A stretch of 64,000 bases of DNA from Piscirickettsia litoralis (GTDB lineage Bacteria > Pseudomonadota > Gammaproteobacteria > Piscirickettsiales > Piscirickettsiaceae), in the NCBI RefSeq assembly GCF_001720395.1, contig NZ_MDTU01000003.1, forward strand, positions 1 to 64,000, written 5' to 3'. Made by a program: the position numbers and the translations under genes. The notes under the pieces were generated by a model, which was not told the origin of the DNA, ran no database searches, and saw only the letters and a program-made list of their open reading frames with translations. Shown here piece after piece: positions 49,049 to 57,895 of this stretch (position 1 is its first letter; each line of letters starts with the position of its first letter).

Positions 49049-49900
49049 ATGTTTAAGAAGGCTGTTACAATTGCTGCTTTGGCAGCATCTTATGCGCTTT
49101 TGAATGGCTGTGCCTCTATGCAAAGCGCGGCAAAATATGATTCAGATCATTCTCGTGCATATAACTTGTCTACTGCGGCAGGCTTAGAGCAAGGTATCCG
49201 TGATTACGATAAACCTAAAACTGGCACAGGCAGCTTGGCTAACTCTGGCGAATATGGGGCAGCGTTTACAGCAACTGGATTTTATATACCTTATTCTGGT
49301 TTGTCAGGCTTAGCTAGTGGTGGTTTAAACTTAATTAGTTGGCTTGTACAACCAGAAGATCAATATAAGCATAATAACTTCTTTGCTTGGATGCCTAAAG
49401 GTATGGCAACTAGCGAAGAAGACTCTTTGCTGAAAATGAAAAAAATTATTAGAGCTGCATTAAAGAAAACATTCAAAGATATGGGAGTGGATTATCATAA
49501 ACGTTATGAGGATGAAGATGTTTATGAGTATTATATTTACAGTAAAAAATATAACTGCCCAACAATGGAGCATCAGCTTCTTAAAAACATGTGTATCGTT
49601 GGCGTTAGAGTTTACGAACCTTATATTCAGAAAGCTCCTTTATTTTTAAAGACAAGTAATAAAGGTAAAAAATCTTATAAATATTCCGTAGCAAGAAATA
49701 ATTCCTACAATAATATTGGTTTTAAAAGAGGAGATATGGGAAAAATATCAGAGGTAGAATTTTTTGAAGCTTTGAGCAAAAATTTGCCAAAATGGGCTTT
49801 TATGTACATTGCACCCAACCAATTTCACTTGCCAAGTGGGAAAGTAGTTAAAGCTCCATATTTATTGGAGCATGGGAAGCCCCTTTTTTATGTGATTTGA
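49049..49900 (+). CDS. Lipoprotein, 283 aa
   Basis: Lipobox LNGC with Cys ~21 after a typical signal (TIAALAASYALLNG). The mature part contains a hydrophobic GFYIPYSGLSGLASGGLNLISW stretch, then a ~170-residue alpha/beta domain. AAGGAG precedes the ATG. I do not recognise it; surface-exclusion (TraT-like) lipoproteins are of similar size, but no TraT motif is seen. Convergent with traN. Confidence 0.65.
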   Translation: MFKKAVTIAALAASYALLNGCASMQSAAKYDSDHSRAYNLSTAAGLEQGIRDYDKPKTGTGSLANSGEYGAAFTATGFYIPYSGLSGLASGGLNLISWLVQPEDQYKHNNFFAWMPKGMATSEEDSLLKMKKIIRAALKKTFKDMGVDYHKRYEDEDVYEYYIYSKKYNCPTMEHQLLKNMCIVGVRVYEPYIQKAPLFLKTSNKGKKSYKYSVARNNSYNNIGFKRGDMGKISEVEFFEALSKNLPKWAFMYIAPNQFHLPSGKVVKAPYLLEHGKPLFYVI

Positions 49901-49923
49901 ACAAGGGGGCAACGCCCCCGATT

Positions 49924-52662
49924 TTATTGTGTAGGTTCGCCAATATCAGGAATAATATTTTTAGTCATTTTTCGCCTCAGCTTATCTATATCAAGACCAT
50001 CTATTCTTTGCTTCGTGCGCTCAATGGCATTTTTTCTGTCACCATTGATGTTAAGAGTGCTTCCTTTGCCTGTAAGTTTATCTATATTAAGATCACTTGC
50101 ATCTTTAGGATAGTGACCTGTGACTTTTAATATGGCCTGCCACTCAGAAAGGTCTACTTTTGACCAGTCAATTTCATTAAGTCGATTTAACGGAATACCA
50201 TCACAGGAAGGGTGCTCGGCAGCTCCAAAACTCATTCCAAGTTGGGGCCGTACTTGCTCTTGAATAATTCGAGAGAGCGGCGAGTTGTAGCAACAATAAG
50301 CTTTAATCGTTTTGATGCAGCCTAAACCTGGTACTTTTTTGCCACAATAAGAGCCAATGTAGTGACAATTTTTCAGTTCCCTTTGTGCGTTCATTTGATA
50401 TTCATCTTTCGTGCAAGCACCAATGATAAACTGCTTGTAGATCAGCATAGTGATGACATAAATCTGATAAATGGTCATGGCAGTTGCTAACCATGTTGCA
50501 GCACCAGTCGCCATGCTTTTTGCTGCTGTACCAGAAGCCTCTGATGCACCTGCTTGTGCTCCTGCTTCGGTAGCCTGCTTTTTAAACATGTCATAAAAGA
50601 TTTGTTTAAGTTTATCTTCAAACTCCTTCATGATTTCTTTTACAAAATCTTCAATAGGTTGAGTTAGTTTTTCATAAGCGCCAGAGATATTGTCAACGAA
50701 GTTAGAAAAAGGCTTTACCGCTTCCGTCCAGCTATTCACTATAGGGTTTCTTAGTGCTGAGTAAGCACTTTTAATTATGTTTGTGTCTCCAAGGCTCATA
50801 ATCCCAGTATCAAGCTTTGGAGCGGCCATAATCAATGTAATATAGTCTGATAGTGAAATTCCTTCTGGTGCTTCGCAACAATCCTGTGCAGCCTTGCCTG
50901 AATGACAGCTTCCAGCCTTCCCAGAGAACACTTTACAAGTCACATCTTGCGTTGCATCGGGCTTCACGCATTTCATGTCTTGAGTCATAAATTCTGCAAC
51001 ATGTAAGAGCGCAGCAGCTTTCGCAAAATCTTGCGACTTGCCTGCGGTGTTATCGACACATTCACCGCCTAAGCATTCCACAGCCCCCGGACATTTATAA
51101 ACGAATTTTTTCTTCTTATTTTCAACTTCAACATCTTTGCCACAGTCGTAGGTGTCTGTGAACATATAACACAGCCCTGACTTCCCTTTGGAGCCATCGA
51201 CACACTTAGAATTAATAAAGCCGCATTTATCCTTGTATTGATCACAGGAGTCGTAGGCATATATTGATTTGAGCGCGTCTACGCTATTTTGTTTGTAGTC
51301 CGCATCCACTTGTACTTTGGTACATAAGGGCGGAATGCCTTTGAGTGGTGGTGTTTTAAAATAAGGGTTACATACTTTCAGTCCATTCATGACGGTGCAG
51401 CCATCTTTATCCGCAGGGTTTTGAATACATTTCACTGTGCCTTTCGCAAAGCCATCATAAATCCCTTGAGCCGCATCGACACAGCTCTCAGGAGTCCACT
51501 CATCGCGCTGTACGACCTTTTTCGGGTCAAAGTGAATGCGGATACGTGCATAGCCCTCACCGCCGCCTGTGACGGAGACACGGACTTTAAAGTTAACAAT
51601 CTCACCAGGGTCAACGTTTTTTTTGAAAGCGTCAGTCACATCCACATTCAAGCCTCGCTCCCAACTGGTGCTTAACTCACATGCGCCGGGAGTTTCAGGA
51701 GGAAAGTTATCATTAGGGCCATTCCATACTTTATTTTCCATGCCATCTTTGCCGACCCACACTTGCATATAGTCATCCCACTTGGCGTATTCGAGTGTGG
51801 CACTGGTAATAGCATCGGGATTAGTGACGCGGACTTTGGTTTCTTCTTGGTAGATCGAGCAATTACCACCCCAATAGTTATCACCAACACGACCAATCCA
51901 AAGCAACATACAACCTTTACCACAAGGACTGTAGTTGAAGGGGCCATTGTAGTGCTCAATAATACTGGCACTGTAGGTATGATTAACAACACAACTACCA
52001 GAGCGGTCATTAATTTGAGTACACTGCTTATAATCTGGCAAGTGTTTTTTCTCTTTGATCTTGATGATTTCCGTGTCTTTTTTGCAATCGGTAAATCCTG
52101 CGTCAATGAGGTCGATATTATCGAAAATGTTTTTTTGTTGCTGAAACATCGGGTCTTTGCTTAAGTCAGGACGTGACTTATCACTGAAGGTTTTTTCAGC
52201 CACATCATACACCTGCCCCATCATTGACGGATGACCACTTTTAGAGTCGCCATAAAGCGAAGTTTTGGCTTGTTTGCCGAGTTCATCCATCGCACTGCTG
52301 GAATTGGCGGCATTTTGCATGGCATTCACATCGGGGGCTTTACCATCGGGAAAATAATAATCCATGTCTTCTTTTGACACATGGCTGGTGCCGGGGAAGA
52401 GGTCTTTGATGTTAATTTTCATTTGGTTCTTCTGGTCGCCCCAAACAATCTCGCCATTATTATTGGTGGACTTTTGCTGTTGAGCGCCGAGTTGTTTGCC
52501 CCACTGATGACCAAGGTCTTGTGCCTCTTTTGCAGTTTTTTCAAAATCAGAGTTGTCCCCCTTGAGTGTAAAATTAGCAAAGGCACTGTTGATGGAAAAC
52601 ACGCTCATTGAAACAACCAGAGTGGAGGCAATGATCTTTTTTATTCGCTTTTCAAAAAACAT
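49924..52662 (-). CDS. traN: TraN, mating-pair stabilisation protein
   Basis: 912 residues, signal peptide (IIASTLVVSMSVFSINSAFA) and a cysteine-rich body with more than 30 Cys in patterns such as CGKGCML, CKVFSGKAGSC and CYNSPLSRIIQEQVRPQLG near the C-terminus. The last is strongly conserved in TraN. It is the outer-membrane protein that stabilises mating pairs. Last gene of the transfer operon, 9 nt after traU. Confidence 0.92.
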   Translation of the reverse strand: MFFEKRIKKIIASTLVVSMSVFSINSAFANFTLKGDNSDFEKTAKEAQDLGHQWGKQLGAQQQKSTNNNGEIVWGDQKNQMKINIKDLFPGTSHVSKEDMDYYFPDGKAPDVNAMQNAANSSSAMDELGKQAKTSLYGDSKSGHPSMMGQVYDVAEKTFSDKSRPDLSKDPMFQQQKNIFDNIDLIDAGFTDCKKDTEIIKIKEKKHLPDYKQCTQINDRSGSCVVNHTYSASIIEHYNGPFNYSPCGKGCMLLWIGRVGDNYWGGNCSIYQEETKVRVTNPDAITSATLEYAKWDDYMQVWVGKDGMENKVWNGPNDNFPPETPGACELSTSWERGLNVDVTDAFKKNVDPGEIVNFKVRVSVTGGGEGYARIRIHFDPKKVVQRDEWTPESCVDAAQGIYDGFAKGTVKCIQNPADKDGCTVMNGLKVCNPYFKTPPLKGIPPLCTKVQVDADYKQNSVDALKSIYAYDSCDQYKDKCGFINSKCVDGSKGKSGLCYMFTDTYDCGKDVEVENKKKKFVYKCPGAVECLGGECVDNTAGKSQDFAKAAALLHVAEFMTQDMKCVKPDATQDVTCKVFSGKAGSCHSGKAAQDCCEAPEGISLSDYITLIMAAPKLDTGIMSLGDTNIIKSAYSALRNPIVNSWTEAVKPFSNFVDNISGAYEKLTQPIEDFVKEIMKEFEDKLKQIFYDMFKKQATEAGAQAGASEASGTAAKSMATGAATWLATAMTIYQIYVITMLIYKQFIIGACTKDEYQMNAQRELKNCHYIGSYCGKKVPGLGCIKTIKAYCCYNSPLSRIIQEQVRPQLGMSFGAAEHPSCDGIPLNRLNEIDWSKVDLSEWQAILKVTGHYPKDASDLNIDKLTGKGSTLNINGDRKNAIERTKQRIDGLDIDKLRRKMTKNIIPDIGEPTQ

Positions 52663-52671
52663 GAGAGTCTC

Positions 52672-53676
52672 CTAGTTGTTGCAACAATCTACCCAGCGCC
52701 ATACCAGATACACGGGGTCTTCACCGATTCCAGGCAAGGTACGTCCAACCCCCCAAACCAATGTCGATTGGCCGATGACGTGATCTGAATCGGTTTCAGC
52801 AACGGGATAAAACATGGTGAATTTATATTGCGCTTTGGGGAGGACAGGATTAATAAAGCCACGACACAGCGCCCTATCGCCCATTGTTTGCCACGCTAAA
52901 CCTCGACGATGTAATGCAGCAAGAACACGCACAGAAAGTAAGCTGGTGTCTTCTAACACCCCTTGATTACCTGCTTGGTTGCCAGAGAACGGGTAAATGT
53001 TGCCCCAACTTCCTGCACACCAGAACATTGATGAAATGGGATGACCTGTGCTGGCGGCAATCGCATCGGCAGAACACGCAGCAGTCGCAATTGGATTGGA
53101 AACGGCGGCGGCTTCTGGATTAGCAAAGAAAGCAAGTTCATCATTATTCCAGGTAGGGTCAAGCTCTGACATATACATGATGTCCAAGTCCATATAACCA
53201 TCGGCATTACAGTTACGCTTGATAAATAAATCCAAGATGGATAGCAAGGGAAAGGCATAATAGTGAAAGTGATAAAAGGAACTGTCTCCCCCATCTTTAT
53301 CACCCGTGCCGTTGGTGCCCTGAAATAAGCGATCAAAAGGAAAGGTAATGCCATTAAGCACAGAGGAGCAGCCAGGAACGTGCTCAAACTCGACAAGACG
53401 CGCAGGCTCCCACATTGAGGTAGTAATCCCCGGACGGGGCAAACCGGCATCATCGCTACAAATGCATAAGGGGTTGTCGGCGGCTCCCGATGGAACACGC
53501 CCACCTTTGCCACTGATGGGGACTCCCATGACTTTGATTGGAAAGAGGCACGACCAGCAGACATCGGTGAGGAGTTTGCCACTGATCACATCGGCATTGG
53601 GGCACCCCACCGTAGAGGCATGTGTAGTTATTGAAAATAGACAACTGACCGCAAGAAAACAAAGGGCTTTAAACAT
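52672..53676 (-). CDS. traU: TraU, F-type conjugal transfer protein
   Basis: 334 residues, signal peptide (ALCFLAVSCLFSITTHA). GKLLTDVCWSCLFPIKVMGVPI, CICSDDAGLPRPGITTSMWEPARLVE and DIMYMSELDPTWNNDELAFF are hallmark TraU segments; length equals the family's. It is a periplasmic protein for DNA transfer and pilus assembly. Overlaps the preceding traW by 8 nt. Confidence 0.95.
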   Translation of the reverse strand: MFKALCFLAVSCLFSITTHASTVGCPNADVISGKLLTDVCWSCLFPIKVMGVPISGKGGRVPSGAADNPLCICSDDAGLPRPGITTSMWEPARLVEFEHVPGCSSVLNGITFPFDRLFQGTNGTGDKDGGDSSFYHFHYYAFPLLSILDLFIKRNCNADGYMDLDIMYMSELDPTWNNDELAFFANPEAAAVSNPIATAACSADAIAASTGHPISSMFWCAGSWGNIYPFSGNQAGNQGVLEDTSLLSVRVLAALHRRGLAWQTMGDRALCRGFINPVLPKAQYKFTMFYPVAETDSDHVIGQSTLVWGVGRTLPGIGEDPVYLVWRWVDCCNN

Positions 53677-54904
53677 TTGGGCCTCCTTTAATCGCTAGCT
53701 CTTGGACGATAAAGTGATCACCTTCTGCCGTAACGATGGAGGGTGTGCGCTCAAGCTGAAAGCGGTTTTTAATGTCTGGGCTAAGCAAGAAGATGGGGGC
53801 TTCAAATAGATTTGTGACCTGCTTGTAGTCTTTCCAGCCTTGTGTCCGGTTGAGTTGTGTTGTGATTAAAATGACCTTCTTAATTGCTGGGTCGTACCTG
53901 AGTCGTTGCACGGCTTGCTGAACACAAGCTAATTCTTTCTGGTCAGTTGCATTAAAAACGACGAGGGCTTCATCAAAAGGCCGCATGTGCAGTGGATTAA
54001 TTGAACTGCCTGCTGGCACGATAATTTGACCATTCGGTGCTTGAATATTGCGTGTGACTGTAATTGTTGGGTCGATAATGCGTGTTTTGTCTTTATGAGC
54101 TTCAGGTAAAGCGGTGAAAATCTGTTTTTGCCAAAAGCGTTTAATCGCGGCTTCTTTTTTCTGTTTCCAGTCAATTTTCATGACACGTTCTTTCATGACA
54201 TCGATCAGGTCAGGTTCAGAAATCGCCACTGTTTCTCCTGCTTGGCCAAAGTCTTTTGCATGTCTGTCTTTGACTTGGTTAATCAGCCAGTGTGGATTAG
54301 ATAGACCTTCAACTCTGGCCAGCGGTTTATAAACAGGTCGTGTAGCTTCTGGGTTAATAACCTGATCACTCAAGTAAATCATCGTTGGAGCTACAGTGAC
54401 GTGATAGGTTTTGAATAAGGTGGGGTCTAGCATGATATTGGGAACAGGTTTTAACTGAGCACCGAGGGATTGAATTTTAATCAGTGCCTTCATGATCGGC
54501 ATGCCTTTAGGAATCCCTCGAAAAACCACAACGGCTTGAGGTAAGGTGTGAACACGCTTAAGCAATGCCTTTAGCCCACTTTCCCCCATTGCGAGTGAGG
54601 CAAACACCAAAATTTTATGGAGCTTGTAATAGGAGGCTTGCTGTCGGTCTTGACGTGCTTGTTTAAGCGTTGGGTTGGTTTCTGATAACTGATGATAAAG
54701 TTGCATGGCCTCTTGTTTTTCTTCAGCCATTTTTGAGGGATGTAGAATATCTGCAAAGTCTTTCTCCTTGGCTTGTGCCATGATTTTTTGGCTTTGTTGA
54801 ACGATTTTCATGTCCTGATCGGACAGAGAGTTGGCATAGAGAGTGTGAAGGCTCAAAGCCAACACGCTAAAACAACGGATACACACGACCGATAATTTGT
54901 TCAT
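53669..54904 (-). CDS. traW: TrbC-TraW fusion protein
   Basis: 411 residues with signal peptide. Residues ~85-180 (ILVFASLAMGESGLKALLKRV, VVVFRGIPKG, NIMLDPTLFKTYHVTVAPTMIYL) are the F-type TrbC domain. From ~205 on (GETVAISEPDLIDVMKERV, PAGSSINPLHM, FDEALVVFNATDQKEL) it is TraW. Such fusions are typical of SXT/IncA/C-type systems. Periplasmic, pilus assembly. Overlaps the peptidase gene by 38 nt; a start further in would remove the signal peptide, so the overlap is probably real. Confidence 0.88.
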   Translation of the reverse strand: MNKLSVVCIRCFSVLALSLHTLYANSLSDQDMKIVQQSQKIMAQAKEKDFADILHPSKMAEEKQEAMQLYHQLSETNPTLKQARQDRQQASYYKLHKILVFASLAMGESGLKALLKRVHTLPQAVVVFRGIPKGMPIMKALIKIQSLGAQLKPVPNIMLDPTLFKTYHVTVAPTMIYLSDQVINPEATRPVYKPLARVEGLSNPHWLINQVKDRHAKDFGQAGETVAISEPDLIDVMKERVMKIDWKQKKEAAIKRFWQKQIFTALPEAHKDKTRIIDPTITVTRNIQAPNGQIIVPAGSSINPLHMRPFDEALVVFNATDQKELACVQQAVQRLRYDPAIKKVILITTQLNRTQGWKDYKQVTNLFEAPIFLLSPDIKNRFQLERTPSIVTAEGDHFIVQELAIKGGPNV

Positions 54905-55376
54905 TGCTGACGGTTCCCCAATAACGTGAGTCGAAGGATTGATCGCTTTTGCCCATAAACCAATACTGGTTAGGCTTTAAGGTGGTTTTTCCATAGAGTT
55001 GTTGTGGTGTTCGACCAAGGATGTCTGCGTAAGTTAGACCATGACCGACACAAGCACCATTGACGAAAATACCTTTTGCATTGATTTGAATTTGATCACC
55101 GGGCAGCCCAACTAAGACTTTTGCCATGTGATCTGAGTCGGAGAAAAAAGGCTTTAATTTGCCGGAATGAAAAGCATAGATATGGCCTCGCACTAATGCT
55201 TTATCTTTGGTATCCACTAGAAAAAAAGAATAGCCGGGCAAGCATTTTACAGTTTGTGGGTCATAATCGAATCGATAGCGACTACCGAAGACTGCAACAC
55301 TGCCGACGATGCTCATCACAATAAAAAACTTTAGTCCAAACCACCACCATGATTGTTTTTTTCTGAAGAGCTTCAT
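54867..55376 (-). CDS. S26-family signal-peptidase-like protein (TraF/TrhF type)
   Basis: 169 residues, one membrane anchor (FFIVMSIVGSVAVFGS). CLPGYSFFLVDT supplies the candidate serine, VLVGLPGDQI with a preceding AK the candidate lysine region, and YWFMGKSDQSFDSRYWGTV the S26 box. In R27, SXT and IncA/C this peptidase lies upstream of traW and probably trims or cyclises a pilus component. Overlaps the TrbI-like gene by 4 nt. Confidence 0.85.
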   Translation of the reverse strand: MKLFRKKQSWWWFGLKFFIVMSIVGSVAVFGSRYRFDYDPQTVKCLPGYSFFLVDTKDKALVRGHIYAFHSGKLKPFFSDSDHMAKVLVGLPGDQIQINAKGIFVNGACVGHGLTYADILGRTPQQLYGKTTLKPNQYWFMGKSDQSFDSRYWGTVSNEQIIGRVYPLF

Positions 55377-55687
55377 AGGTCATGCCCCTCGATATAAATG
55401 TCACTCGGCGCGGCCATGACTTGATTGGCGTTAAGGACGAGATAACCTGCGTCTTTAAGCTTGGCAATATCAGAGTGCAACTTATTAAGTCGTGCATTAA
55501 CCGTTTGTTCAGAGGCTCCTTTCGGGTAGCTTTGAACAAATTGGGTCAGATCAACGACTGCAATGGGCGGTGTTTGAGCAAGCTGATTTTCAAGGTGTGA
55601 TATTTTGTTGTGAAAGAAAAGAAAAACGACAATTGTTGCAATGATACTGCTAACTATGACAGAAATGAGAGTTTGTTTGATGTGCAT
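55373..55687 (-). CDS. TrbI-like pilus assembly protein
   Basis: 104 residues: N-terminal membrane span (LISVIVSSIIATIVVFLFF), then PIAVVDLTQFVQSYPKG, a coiled region and LVLNANQVMAAPSDIYI, a layout shared with F-type TrbI. SXT has a comparable short gene here. The GGAGGC ribosome site can be sealed in a hairpin with GCCTCC (plus 55692-55697 and 55710-55715). Confidence 0.7.
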   Translation of the reverse strand: MHIKQTLISVIVSSIIATIVVFLFFHNKISHLENQLAQTPPIAVVDLTQFVQSYPKGASEQTVNARLNKLHSDIAKLKDAGYLVLNANQVMAAPSDIYIEGHDL

Positions 55688-55691
55688 GATA

Positions 55692-55715
55692 GCCTCCTAA
55701 CGAGTTGTTGGAGGC
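55692..55715 (-). promoter_or_regulatory. Hairpin masking the TrbI-like gene's ribosome site
   Basis: Coding strand GCCTCC/GGAGGC with a 12-nt loop; GGAGGC is the Shine-Dalgarno five bases before the ATG. This gene lost direct coupling to traC through the Fic/TA insertion. Confidence 0.55.
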
Positions 55716-55812
55716 ATTGTGACTCATCTCTCTAGGTGGCTACTGGGGCTAGAAGACCAGATTTTGACTTTCAGCGTCGATGAATTGAAAAAACTTTGGT
55801 CTGTTTTTGTGC

Positions 55813-55884
55813 TATAATTGAGACATTATTGAAGACATTTTTTATGGATTTTTGATATAAAGCTAATAATATCAATATATTGAT
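55813..55884 (+). promoter_or_regulatory. Promoter and palindrome upstream of fic
   Basis: Extended -10 TGTGCTATAAT (TATAAT at 55813-55818) and a perfect 14-bp palindrome ATCAATATATTGAT at 55871-55884, between promoter and start. A very similar extended -10 precedes the toxin-antitoxin pair at 57170. Confidence 0.55.
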
Positions 55885-55916
55885 GAATTAACCTTTGAGA
55901 CATTTGTAGAGACAAA

Positions 55917-57086
55917 ATGATAGATGACTCTGATTTGATAGGCTCTATGAGAAGTTACGATGATAAAGTAGTAACTCACAAGAGTGGCCATTTTAAATTT
56001 GTTGTTGGCATTAGTCCTGAAGTAGATCACTTGCTTTTGAGAGCACAAGATGCTCATGATCGCTACTATGAGGCGGCTGCATCTTTCCCTAGTCTTGCGA
56101 AAGAGCAAGCAAAATTTTTTCGAGTTTCTTCGATTTATTCAACCAACACCATTGAAGGAGGAACGCTCACTGAGGATGAAACAGAACAAATTGTAAGTCG
56201 TGGCAGTCATGAAGTTACAAAGGAACAAGAAGAGCTTAGAGTTTTAAATCTATTAAAAGCCTATGAGTATATTGATCAACTTTTACTCAATAATAAAATA
56301 GCTAAAAAAGTTTTAGACCTTAATGATATTAAAGAACTTCATAAGTTGGTTACAGAGGGTTTGGCGCATGAGCAGAATACACCTGGAATATACAGAGATA
56401 ATAAGCCTGGGGCACCGACTAGAGTTGGCTTAACAGGGTATCGCCCCCCTAAGTGTTTAGATGACATCATTACTCTGATGAACTCATATCGTGCATTTTG
56501 GCAGCTTTTGGTAGAAAGTGGTGTTCACCCTTTGTATGTAGCTCCTCTAATTCATTTCTATTATGAGTTAATACACCCCTTTTTTGATGGAAATGGGAGA
56601 GTTGGTCGTATCATAGAGGTCTATGCTTTACAAAGTAGTGGTTATCATATAGTTCCCTACAAAGTAAATGACTATTATTTAGCAAACCAAGAAACTTATT
56701 TCAAACTGTTTGACGAGTGTAGGCTTGCAATCAAAAATGGAGAACCCTATCCATTAACACCCTTTATTAAGTTTTTCCTCGAAGGGTTTCTAGTCACAGT
56801 TAATCGCTGTCAGGCTAGCTTGATTTTAAAGCTAAAAGAGCGAGGCCAACAAGACCATGAAGATGCTGCTGTTGCGAATAAAAAAATCAATTCGCGTCAA
56901 GCAATAATATTAAAATTAATTCGAAGTAGAGAAGAAAGTGATAGAAACCGTAGAAGCATAATCAATAGTGTAGACTTCAAGGCGTTATATAAAAATACTA
57001 GAATGTATGATCGTGACATCAAAAAACTAGTTGAACTCGGCTTTATGGAAATTAGTGAAGACAATCAGTATGTCATCGCATATTGA
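55917..57086 (+). CDS. Fic-family AMP/NMP transferase
   Basis: 389 residues. The active-site motif HPFFDGNGRVGR is complete (catalytic His). An N-terminal autoinhibitory helix motif, STNTIEGG, fits the [S/T]xxxE[G/N] signature of class II Fic proteins. A winged-helix C-terminus follows (RQAIILKLIRSREESDRNRR). It is a regulated adenylyltransferase; targets unknown. It lies on the opposite strand inside the transfer operon, between traC and the TrbI-like gene, with its own promoter. Confidence 0.93.
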   Translation: MIDDSDLIGSMRSYDDKVVTHKSGHFKFVVGISPEVDHLLLRAQDAHDRYYEAAASFPSLAKEQAKFFRVSSIYSTNTIEGGTLTEDETEQIVSRGSHEVTKEQEELRVLNLLKAYEYIDQLLLNNKIAKKVLDLNDIKELHKLVTEGLAHEQNTPGIYRDNKPGAPTRVGLTGYRPPKCLDDIITLMNSYRAFWQLLVESGVHPLYVAPLIHFYYELIHPFFDGNGRVGRIIEVYALQSSGYHIVPYKVNDYYLANQETYFKLFDECRLAIKNGEPYPLTPFIKFFLEGFLVTVNRCQASLILKLKERGQQDHEDAAVANKKINSRQAIILKLIRSREESDRNRRSIINSVDFKALYKNTRMYDRDIKKLVELGFMEISEDNQYVIAY

Positions 57087-57169
57087 TTGCCATTAACTCA
57101 TTAAATGCATTAATTCTCAATGTCTTAATAAAAAGGTGTCAATATGCGCCCTTTTGGAACCTTTTGTGC

Positions 57170-57175
57170 TATACT
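57170..57175 (+). promoter_or_regulatory. Extended -10 promoter of the ParD/ParE-type pair
   Basis: TGTGCTATACT (TATACT 57170-57175) preceded by CTTTT, almost the same as the fic promoter. No good -35, as usual for extended -10 promoters. Confidence 0.5.
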
Positions 57176-57221
57176 CTATCTAACTGATTATGAAAGCTAA
57201 TGAAAATGAGGTGATAGCAAT

Positions 57222-57521
57222 ATGAGCACGACATCCATAAAAATTAATGACGATTATGTCGATACAGCGAGAGGGTTCAGTAACCTTTACGAAAGATCAC
57301 TCACTGGCCAAATTAACTATTTTGTGAAACTTGGCATTTTAGCGCAGGAAAATCCAGAGTTATCTTTGAACTATATGTTATCCATAGCAGAGGATAACCC
57401 TGATTTACCTTTGAACTTTATTTTAGATATTTTAAAAGCTAAAGGTGAAGTAGAGCGTGGTGAGACAGTACCTTTCATCGCAGAAGGTGAATCTGGCGAT
57501 GGCCGAGAGACTAATTTGTAA
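57222..57521 (+). CDS. ParD-like antitoxin
   Basis: 99 residues. TSIKINDDYVDTARGFSNLYERSLTGQINYFVKLGILAQENPELSL is the ParD-like antitoxin fold (ribbon-helix-helix variant); the C-terminus is acidic (VERGETVPFIAEGESGDG) as expected for toxin binding. AGGTGATAG precedes the ATG. Stop and toxin start overlap by one base. Confidence 0.82.
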   Translation: MSTTSIKINDDYVDTARGFSNLYERSLTGQINYFVKLGILAQENPELSLNYMLSIAEDNPDLPLNFILDILKAKGEVERGETVPFIAEGESGDGRETNL

Positions 57522-57793
57522 TGCAGGTTAATCAATCACCATCGTTCAGGAAAGTGTACAAAAAGTTACACAATAACCAAAAAACTGATGTTAATACTGC
57601 TGTTAGAGAACTAATGGGCAACCCCTCGTTGGGAGAGTCAAAGACTGGGAACCTTACAGGTGTCTTGGTGTATAAATTCCGTATGGTTAAGCAAGAAACA
57701 CTACTGGCTTATACTTTTGACGCTTATTCTCAGGTTTTAACCTTGATGAGCCTGGGGTCACATGAGAACTTTTATAGAGATTTGAAAAAGTAA
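57521..57793 (+). CDS. RelE/ParE-type toxin
   Basis: 90 residues: SFRKVYKKLHNNQKTDVNTAVRELMGNP, then VLVYKFRMVKQETLLAYTF and LTLMSLGSHENFYRDLKK, the RelE/ParE strand-helix order with the terminal GxHENFYRDL. An mRNA-cleaving or gyrase-acting toxin, neutralised by the overlapping ParD-like gene. A GCCCCTT/AAGGGGC hairpin at 57814-57834 ends the unit. Confidence 0.85.
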   Translation: MQVNQSPSFRKVYKKLHNNQKTDVNTAVRELMGNPSLGESKTGNLTGVLVYKFRMVKQETLLAYTFDAYSQVLTLMSLGSHENFYRDLKK

Positions 57794-57895
57794 GACACAG
57801 CCTTATAGCCCATGCCCCTTACCTCAGAAGGGGCTGAAATATTAGTTTTTGCTGTGGCTAAATTTAAGTACTGAAACCCAATTGAAGTTAACTTT

